A stretch of DNA of 64,000 nt from Streptomyces ruber (GTDB taxonomy: Bacteria; Actinomycetota; Actinomycetes; Streptomycetales; Streptomycetaceae), in NCBI RefSeq assembly GCF_014648075.1, contig NZ_BMQK01000026.1, positions 1 to 64,000 on the forward strand. The letters run 5' to 3'. Below are positions 58,440-64,000 of this stretch, piece by piece. Under the pieces are notes generated by a model. It worked only from the letters and a program-made list of their open reading frames with translations, had not been told where the DNA came from and made no database searches. Position numbers and translations under genes: made by a program. The number at the start of each line of letters is the position of its first letter. The first letter of the stretch is position 1.

Positions 58440-59426
58440 TCAGCCGGTCTGCTGTTCGGTGTCCGGACGGATGTCGATCCGCCAGCCGGTGAGCCGGGCC
58501 GCGAGACGGGCGTTCTGCCCCTCCTTGCCGATCGCCAGCGACAGCTGGTAGTCGGGGACCGTCACGCGCGCGGAGCGGGCCGCGAGGTCCACGACCTCGA
58601 CCTTGGAGACGCGGGCCGGGGAGAGGGCGTTCGCCACCATCTCGGCCGGGTCGTCCGACCAGTCGACAATGTCGATCTTCTCACCGTTCAGCTCGCCCAT
58701 GACGTTGCGCACCCGGCCGCCCATGGGACCGATGCAGGCGCCCTTGGCGTTCAGGCCACTGCGGGTGGAGCGAACCGCGATCTTGGTGCGGTGACCGGCC
58801 TCACGCGCGATGGCGGCGATCTCCACGGAACCGTCGGCGATCTCCGGCACCTCGAGCGCGAAGAGCTTCTTCACGAGGTTGGGGTGGGTGCGGGAGAGCG
58901 TCACGGAGGGACCGCGCACACCCTTGGCCACGCGGACGACGTAACTGCGCAGGCGCATGCCGTGCTGGTACGACTCGCCCGGGACCTGCTCCTGCACCGG
59001 CAGGATGGCCTCCAGCTTGCCGATGTCGACGAGCACGTTCTTCGGGTCGCGGCCCTGCTGGACGACACCGGTGACGATGTCGCCCTCGCGGCCGGCGTAC
59101 TCACCGAGCGTGGCGTCGTCCTCGGCGTCCCGCAGGCGCTGCAGGATGACCTGCTTGGCGGTGGTGGCGGCGATGCGGCCGAATCCGGACGGTGTGTCGT
59201 CGAACTCGCGCGGCTCCTGCCCCTCCTCCAGGTCCTCGGGCTCCTCCTTCGCCCACACGGTCACATGGCCGGTCTCCCGGTTGAGCTCCACGCGCGCGTG
59301 ACGGCGGCTTCCCTCGGTGCGGTGGTAGGCGATGAGGAGGGCCGACTCGATCGCCTCGACCAGCAGGTCGAAGGAGATCTCCTTCTCCCGTACCAGACCC
59401 CGCAGGGCACTCATGTCGATGTCCAC
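58440..59426 (-). CDS. nusA: Transcription termination/antitermination protein NusA
   Basis: NusA binds RNA polymerase and RNA to modulate pausing, termination and antitermination. The 328-residue product has the N-terminal polymerase-binding domain, an S1 domain (REGDIVTGVVQQGRDPKNVL) and tandem KH domains (GACIGPMGGRVRNVMGEL; LAIGKEGQNARLAARLTGW). It lacks the C-terminal acidic repeats of E. coli NusA, as usual in actinobacteria. The GTG lies 7 nt after GGAGGAGG, 2 nt after rimP, and the pair is clearly one operon. Confidence 0.97.
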   Translation of the reverse strand: MDIDMSALRGLVREKEISFDLLVEAIESALLIAYHRTEGSRRHARVELNRETGHVTVWAKEEPEDLEEGQEPREFDDTPSGFGRIAATTAKQVILQRLRDAEDDATLGEYAGREGDIVTGVVQQGRDPKNVLVDIGKLEAILPVQEQVPGESYQHGMRLRSYVVRVAKGVRGPSVTLSRTHPNLVKKLFALEVPEIADGSVEIAAIAREAGHRTKIAVRSTRSGLNAKGACIGPMGGRVRNVMGELNGEKIDIVDWSDDPAEMVANALSPARVSKVEVVDLAARSARVTVPDYQLSLAIGKEGQNARLAARLTGWRIDIRPDTEQQTG

Positions 59427-59428
59427 GG

Positions 59429-60001
59429 CTACGCCTCCTCCTCTTCCTTCATGTCAACGAACTCGTCGTCGCTCTTGTCGGTGTCGTTGGTGTTGTTGAT
59501 GTTTTCGGTGTTGCCGGTTCTGTCGGGCCCACGGTTGAACTCGACCTGCACGCGCGCCTTCTCGACGTCGGCGAGGGCCAGCCTGCGCGTGGTGGCCTTG
59601 CGGCCCTTCACGCCGGGGACCTCCAGGTCGAGGCCGTCCTCGTCCACGGCGAGGATCCTCGCGACCAGGTCACCGCCCTCGCGCAGCTGGAATCTGACGA
59701 GGCGGCCGGTGGCCCGCACGTAGTGCCGGTGCTCGGTGAGGGCGCGCTCGGCGCCCGGGGTGCCGACCTCGAGGGTGTACTCGCCCTGGCCCATCGCGTC
59801 CGTCTCGTCGAGCCTGGCCGAGAGCGAGCGGCTCACCTCGGCGACGGCGTCCAGATCGGCGCCCGTGTCGGAGTCGACGACGACGCGCAGCACACGCTTG
59901 CGGCCGACCGAGTCCACCGCGATCTCCTCGAGATCCAGGCCCTGGGAGCGTACGAGCGGTTCGAGCAGTTCTCGCAGCCTCTCGTTCTGGGTGGTGCTCA
60001 T
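59429..60001 (-). CDS. rimP: Ribosome maturation factor RimP
   Basis: RimP assists 30S assembly. The 190-residue product has the N-terminal domain (LRELLEPLVRSQGLDLEEIA) and the SH3-like C-domain (LEVPGVKGRKATTRRLALAD), followed by a polar tail with NTENINNTNDTDKSDDEF and a Glu-rich end. That tail is unusually low in GC for this genome. The ATG at 60001 follows GAGGAG by 8 nt. It opens the rimP-nusA operon. Confidence 0.96.
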   Translation of the reverse strand: MSTTQNERLRELLEPLVRSQGLDLEEIAVDSVGRKRVLRVVVDSDTGADLDAVAEVSRSLSARLDETDAMGQGEYTLEVGTPGAERALTEHRHYVRATGRLVRFQLREGGDLVARILAVDEDGLDLEVPGVKGRKATTRRLALADVEKARVQVEFNRGPDRTGNTENINNTNDTDKSDDEFVDMKEEEEA

Positions 60002-60208
60002 CCGGGTGACTCCTCGGCCGCGTGTGCTGTTGTGGGAAGGTCGCGTGTCAGGTCAAAGGGTATCCGGTCCCGGGGGGTGTTGCGGTCCACCCGGGCCCCC
60101 TCCCGGTCCGCCGGGCGGCGCGCTGACAGCCGGTGCGCCAGTGCGCAGGTACGGTGATCACACGTCAACCGCTCTTCCGTTCGTACGACTCTGCCGAGGA
60201 CGCCTGCC

Positions 60209-60739
60209 GTGCCGTTCACCCTGCCGCCGCGCACCCCTGGAGGGCCGCGCAGAAGGAGTCTGCTCGCCACAGCCGCGGGCGCGGTGCTGCTCGCCGGCTG
60301 TACGTCCGGGCCGGGCCCGGAGTCCGCCGAGGGCGACACCCGGGCCGCCGAGCAGGCACGCGCGCGCGTGGCCCGCGACAGCACGGCGCTCGCCGAGCGG
60401 TACGCGGCCGTGCTCGCCGCCCATCCGCAGCTGACGGAGCTGCTGACCCCGCTGCGGGACGAAGTCGTACGGCACGTGCAGGCCTTCACGGACGGCGCGG
60501 CCACCGGCACCCCGTCCCCGGCGTCGGCTCCGGCGTCGGCCACGCCCCCGGCGGCACCGTCCGCGGTGCCCGCCGACGCGGGCGCCGCGCTCGCCGAGCT
60601 GGCGACGGCCGAGACGCGGCTCGCGGACCGGCGGATCAAGGAGCTGCCGGAGGTGCCCGGCGAACTGGCGCGGCTGATGGCGTCGGTGGCGGCCGCCGGA
60701 GCGGGTCATGCGTTCCTGTTGCGGGAGGGTGCGAAGTGA
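60209..60739 (+). CDS. Putative lipoprotein
   Basis: The 176-residue product has a twin-Arg-like signal (PRRRSLLATAAGAVLLAG) and lipobox Cys31 in LLAGC, so it is probably a membrane-anchored extracytoplasmic lipoprotein. The mature part is helical, with an Ala/Pro/Thr linker in the middle. The GTG at 60209 begins the gene, and its stop overlaps the next gene as GTGA. The two conserved genes probably act together, but their role is unknown. Confidence 0.8.
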   Translation: MPFTLPPRTPGGPRRRSLLATAAGAVLLAGCTSGPGPESAEGDTRAAEQARARVARDSTALAERYAAVLAAHPQLTELLTPLRDEVVRHVQAFTDGAATGTPSPASAPASATPPAAPSAVPADAGAALAELATAETRLADRRIKELPEVPGELARLMASVAAAGAGHAFLLREGAK

Positions 60740-61224
60740 GCGGAACGGCCGGCGGGGTGGGCGCGGCGCGGAAGAGGGAGGAGCTCCGCGCGCTGCAGGC
60801 GGCGCTCGCGGCGGAGCACGCCGCGGTGTACGGGTACGGGGTCGTGGGCGGCCGGATCGGCGAGGGCCGGCGGGCCGATGCGCGCGCCGGGTACGACGCC
60901 CATCGCGCCCGGCGCGACGAGCTCACGCGCGCCGTGCGCGACCTGGACGGCAGCCCGGTGGCCGCGGACGCCGCGTACGCGCTGCCGTTCGCCGTCGAGG
61001 ACGCGGACGCCGCCGTACGTCTCGCCACCGAGTTGGAGGAGCGGGTGGCCGGGGTGTACTCCGATCTCGTGCGGGCGTCCGAGGGTGACCGCAGGCGTGC
61101 GGCGGCGGAGGCGCTGCGCGAGGCAGCGGTGCGCGCCGTGCGGTGGCGGAACGGGAGCGTAGCCTTCCCTGGTCTCGCCGAACGGGCGGCCTCACCGGCC
61201 CCGTCGGCGACATCGCACCTGTGA
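60736..61224 (+). CDS. DUF4439 ferritin-like protein
   Basis: The 162-residue helical protein matches DUF4439, a ferritin-like four-helix bundle. The key segment is LRALQAALAAEHAAVYGYGV with GGRIGEGRRADARAGYDAHR. It has an EHAAVY motif, but whether it binds iron was not established. Its GTG overlaps the lipoprotein stop, so translation is coupled. It is downstream of a lipoprotein and upstream of a kinase-like gene on the same strand. Confidence 0.85.
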   Translation: MSGTAGGVGAARKREELRALQAALAAEHAAVYGYGVVGGRIGEGRRADARAGYDAHRARRDELTRAVRDLDGSPVAADAAYALPFAVEDADAAVRLATELEERVAGVYSDLVRASEGDRRRAAAEALREAAVRAVRWRNGSVAFPGLAERAASPAPSATSHL

Positions 61225-61252
61225 ACGCGACCTGGAAGGGGACGACTCGCGC

Positions 61253-62176
61253 ATGGCTTTCGAACCGCCGCGGCGTGTCGTGCGGGCGCTCGCCGAGGCG
61301 CCGCACCACGGGGCCGACGAGGCCGGCGACTGGCTGGAACGGCTCCCCGAGCTGGTCCGGCGGGCGGTCGGGCCGCGCGAGCTGACCGTCGAACGGGTCC
61401 AGGCCCCGGGCGGGCGCAGCAGCGTCGTCCTGCTCGTGCGGCGGCCCGACGGCACCCCGGCCGTACTGAAACTGGCACCGCCCCGGGCCCGGCCGGCGAG
61501 TGAGCGGGCCGCGCTCCGGCACTGGAACGGGCGGGGCGCGGTGCGGCTGCTCGACGACCCGCGGGAGGCCGAGGGGGAGATCCTGCTGGAGCGGCTGCGG
61601 CCCGATCTGTCCGTACGGTCCCTGCCCGAGGCCAAGGCGCTGCTGGAGGCCGCGGGGACGCTGCGCAGGCTGTGGGTGGAGCCGCCCGGCGGGCACGGTT
61701 TCGAGACCGTCGGGGCGCGGACCGGCCGGCAGGCGGAGGCCATGCGGGCGGGCGTGCCCGCGGCAGCCGGCACCGCCGACGTGGCGCCGCTGGTCGACGC
61801 GGCGCTCGCCGTCCGCGAGGAGCTGCTCGCCGCCCCGCCGGAGGAGCGGCTGCTGCACGGCACGTTCCGGCAGAGCAAGGTGCTCGCCGGGGAGCGCGTG
61901 CCGTGGCTGGCCGTCGGTCCCGACCCGGTGGTCGGCGAGCCCGCCTTCGACCTGGCCCGGCTGGTGCGGGACCGGGTGGAGGACCTGATCGCGTCGCCCT
62001 CGGGGGCGAGCATCACGCGGCGCCGGGTGAAGCGGCTCGCCGAGTCGCTGGAGGTGGACCAGGAGCGGCTGCGCGGCTGGACGCTGTTCCGGGCCGTGGA
62101 GTCGGGGGTGCGGGCGCTGCGGGTCGGCCGGGCGCAGGACGCGGAGCTGCTGCTGGAGTTCGCGGGCTGGCTGTAG
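61253..62176 (+). CDS. APH(6)-like aminoglycoside phosphotransferase homologue, probable pseudokinase
   Basis: The 307-residue product has the kinase-like fold of the APH(6)/hydroxyurea phosphotransferase family. The N-lobe lysine is present (AVLKLAPP, Lys73) and the family end VVGEPAFDLARLVRD is clear. The catalytic loop HGDLHxxN is replaced by HGTFRQSK (202-209): Thr204 at the catalytic Asp, Arg206 at the His, Lys209 at the metal-binding Asn. The metal Asp of IDPxP is Gly222 (VGPDP). Phosphotransfer is therefore doubtful; a binding or regulatory role is possible. The gene follows DUF4439 by 28 nt. Confidence 0.8.
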   Translation: MAFEPPRRVVRALAEAPHHGADEAGDWLERLPELVRRAVGPRELTVERVQAPGGRSSVVLLVRRPDGTPAVLKLAPPRARPASERAALRHWNGRGAVRLLDDPREAEGEILLERLRPDLSVRSLPEAKALLEAAGTLRRLWVEPPGGHGFETVGARTGRQAEAMRAGVPAAAGTADVAPLVDAALAVREELLAAPPEERLLHGTFRQSKVLAGERVPWLAVGPDPVVGEPAFDLARLVRDRVEDLIASPSGASITRRRVKRLAESLEVDQERLRGWTLFRAVESGVRALRVGRAQDAELLLEFAGWL

Positions 62177-62201
62177 CCGCCGTGAGCGGCGCGGGTACGG
62201 A

Positions 62202-62237
62202 CGAGGGCCCCCGCCGCGGGTGCGGCGGGGGCCCTCG
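62202..62237. terminator. Bidirectional terminator, 16-bp stem
   Basis: Positions 62202-62217 pair perfectly with 62222-62237 around a GGGT loop. It lies between the convergent kinase-like gene and proS and should serve both. Confidence 0.9.
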
Positions 62238-62247
62238 CGCGTGACGG

Positions 62248-63942
62248 TCACTCCGACAGCCGGGCGATCGCCTCGTCCACGGTCAGTTCCTCGCGCTCGC
62301 CGGTGCGGCGGTCCTTCAGCTCCAGGACGCGGTCGCCCGCGCGGCGGCCGGCCACCAGGATCTTGGGCACGCCGATCAGCTCGGCGTCGGTGAACTTCAC
62401 GCCCGGGGAGACGCCCGCGCGGTCGTCCACCAGGACCCGTACGCCCGCGGCGCCGAGCGTCTCGGCGACCTCCAGCGCCAGCTCGGTCTGCAGGGCCTTG
62501 CCCGCGGCGACCACGTGGACGTCGGCCGGGGCGATCTCCTTGGGCCAGCACAGGCCCTGCTCGTCGGCCGTCTGCTCGGCGAGGGCGGCCACGGCGCGGG
62601 AGACGCCGATGCCGTAGGAGCCCATGGTCACGCGGACCGGCTTGCCGTTCTGGCCGAGCACGTCGAGCTGGAAGGTGTCGGCGTACTTGCGGCCCAGCTG
62701 GAAGATGTGGCCGATCTCGATGGCGCGGTCCAGCTTCAGGCCGGTGCCGCACTTCGGGCAGGGGTCGCCCTCCTCGACGACGACCACGTCGAGGTACTGG
62801 TCGACCTCGAAGTCGCGTCCGGCGACCACGTTCCTCGCGTGCTTGCCCTCCTTGTTGGCACCGGTGATCCAGGAGGTGCCGGGGGCGACGCGCGGGTCGG
62901 CGAGGTAGCGGACCTTCTCCAGGCCCTGCGGGCCGACGTAGCCGCGCACCAGGTCCGCGCGGCCCGTGAAGTCCTCGGCGGTGACGAGCTCGACGACCGC
63001 CGGGGCCAGGTGCTCGCCCAGCTTGCCGAGGTCGACCTCGCGGTCGCCGGGGACGCCGACGGCGACGATCTCGCCGTCGACCTTCACCAGGAGGTTCTTG
63101 AGGGTGGCGGAGGCCGGGACGCCGAGGTGCTCGGCGAGCGTCTCGATGGTCGGGGTGTCGGGGGTGTCCAGCTCCTCGACCGCCGGGTGCTCCGCGCCCT
63201 CGACCGGCTTCAGCGGGAAGGTGACCGCCTCCGTGTTGGCCGCGTAGTCGCAGTTCGGGCAGTCGGCGAAGGTGTCCTCGCCGGCCGGGGCGGGGGCGAG
63301 GAACTCCTCCGACGCCGAGCCGCCCATGGCGCCCGAGACGGCGGAGACGATGCGATGGTCCAGGCCGAGGCGCGCGAAGATCTTCTGGTAGGCCTCGCGG
63401 TGCAGGCGGTAGGACTCCGCCAGGCCCTCGTCGGTGGTGTCGAAGGAGTACGAGTCCTTCATCTGGAACTCGCGGCCGCGCAGCACGCCCGCGCGCGGAC
63501 GGGCCTCGTCCCGGTACTTCGTCTGGATCTGGTAGAGCATGACCGGCAGGTCCTTGTAGGACGTGACCTGGTCCTTCACCACGAGGGTGAAGATCTCCTC
63601 GTGGGTCGGGCCGAGCAGGTACTCGCCGCCCTTGCGGTCCTTCAGCCGGAAGAGCTGGTCGCCGTACTCGTCCCAGCGGGCGGAGGCCTCATAGGGCTCC
63701 TTGGGCAGCAGGGCCGGGAGGAGGACCTCCTGGGCGCCGATCGCGTCCATCTCCTCGCGGATGACGCGGGTGATGTTGTCGAGGACCTTCTTGCCGAGCG
63801 GCAGCCAGGTCCAGATGCCGGCGGCGTTGCGGCGCACGTAGCCGGCGCGGACGAGCAGCTTGTGGTTGAGCGTCTCGGCGTCCGCCGGGTCGTCACGCAG
63901 TGTCTTGACCATCAAACGGGACATGCGCTGGACCTGGGCCAT
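62248..63942 (-). CDS. proS: Prolyl-tRNA synthetase (bacterial type with INS domain)
   Basis: ProS charges tRNA(Pro). The 564-residue product is the long bacterial form. It has the class II motif 2 region RPRAGVLRGREFQMKDSYSF, an editing INS domain in the middle (about 220-390), the motif 3 GSYGIGVSRAVAAL, and an anticodon-binding C-terminus. The ATG at 63942 opens MAQVQRMSRLMVKTLRDDPA. The remaining 58 nt of the window would include its leader, which is not informative. Confidence 0.98.
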   Translation of the reverse strand: MAQVQRMSRLMVKTLRDDPADAETLNHKLLVRAGYVRRNAAGIWTWLPLGKKVLDNITRVIREEMDAIGAQEVLLPALLPKEPYEASARWDEYGDQLFRLKDRKGGEYLLGPTHEEIFTLVVKDQVTSYKDLPVMLYQIQTKYRDEARPRAGVLRGREFQMKDSYSFDTTDEGLAESYRLHREAYQKIFARLGLDHRIVSAVSGAMGGSASEEFLAPAPAGEDTFADCPNCDYAANTEAVTFPLKPVEGAEHPAVEELDTPDTPTIETLAEHLGVPASATLKNLLVKVDGEIVAVGVPGDREVDLGKLGEHLAPAVVELVTAEDFTGRADLVRGYVGPQGLEKVRYLADPRVAPGTSWITGANKEGKHARNVVAGRDFEVDQYLDVVVVEEGDPCPKCGTGLKLDRAIEIGHIFQLGRKYADTFQLDVLGQNGKPVRVTMGSYGIGVSRAVAALAEQTADEQGLCWPKEIAPADVHVVAAGKALQTELALEVAETLGAAGVRVLVDDRAGVSPGVKFTDAELIGVPKILVAGRRAGDRVLELKDRRTGEREELTVDEAIARLSE

Positions 63943-64000
63943 GTTTCTCGACTCCTGCTGCGTAAGGGTGATGGCCCCGAGGTTAGCCCCGCGGTGCGGG

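Overview
The window is about 70% G+C, has strong third-position GC bias, and carries GTG/TTG starts and long perfect-stem terminators. Together with its gene content this points to a Streptomyces or very close actinomycete chromosome. It is the conserved stretch running from rnj-dapA-thyX-dapB-pepR-pnp-rpsO through the type VII (ESX) secretion locus to ribF-truB-rbfA-ylxP-infB-ylxR-nusA-rimP and proS. No tRNA, rRNA, CRISPR array, integrase or transposase was seen.

Left flank (1-11.0 kb): minus-strand housekeeping genes. These are RNase J, DapA, ThyX, a DapB-centred operon read pnp > M16 peptidase > dapB > small membrane protein, and rpsO upstream of pnp. Two small plus-strand membrane genes (4.27-5.2 kb) sit between thyX and the dapB operon. 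Several long RNA hairpins mark RNA-level control: one abuts the rnj ribosome binding site, one lies in the rpsO leader, and one lies between rpsO and pnp.

ESX locus (11.0-51.0 kb): eccD and the three-ATPase eccC diverge at 12.5-12.8 kb. Downstream of eccC come a WXG-like gene, a giant toxin (CpnT-like N-terminus, low-complexity linker, papain-like deamidase domain, C-terminal PD-(D/E)xK nuclease), an Imm49 immunity gene, a YrhB-like gene, a STAND-like NTPase and small membrane proteins. From 29 to 37 kb lies a more variable, visibly AT-richer block of unrecognised membrane proteins and WXG-type helical proteins in overlapping minus-strand operons. The canonical core resumes at 37-47 kb: two mycosins, a large Gly-rich WXG-type protein, an Esx-like protein, the esx pair, eccB and, divergently, eccE. 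A second conserved ESX-linked gene and a ParA/MinD-like ATPase with a 600-residue disordered N-terminus close the locus.

Right flank (51-64 kb): an orphan DUF397 gene, then minus-strand ribF, truB-rbfA-ylxP, infB, ylxR and nusA-rimP (RNA modification, ribosome maturation, transcription and translation factors). A plus-strand trio follows (lipoprotein, DUF4439 ferritin-like, APH(6)-like probable pseudokinase), and proS on the minus strand ends the window.

Functionally, EccB/C/D/E plus MycP form the inner-membrane secretion machine, the Esx/WXG proteins are substrates or co-substrates, and the toxin with its immunity genes looks like an antagonism or self-recognition cargo module. Short tandem-repeat arrays sit in several ESX intergenic control regions. 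The least explained parts are the 29-37 kb WXG/membrane-protein block and the dual-domain toxin with two candidate immunity genes.
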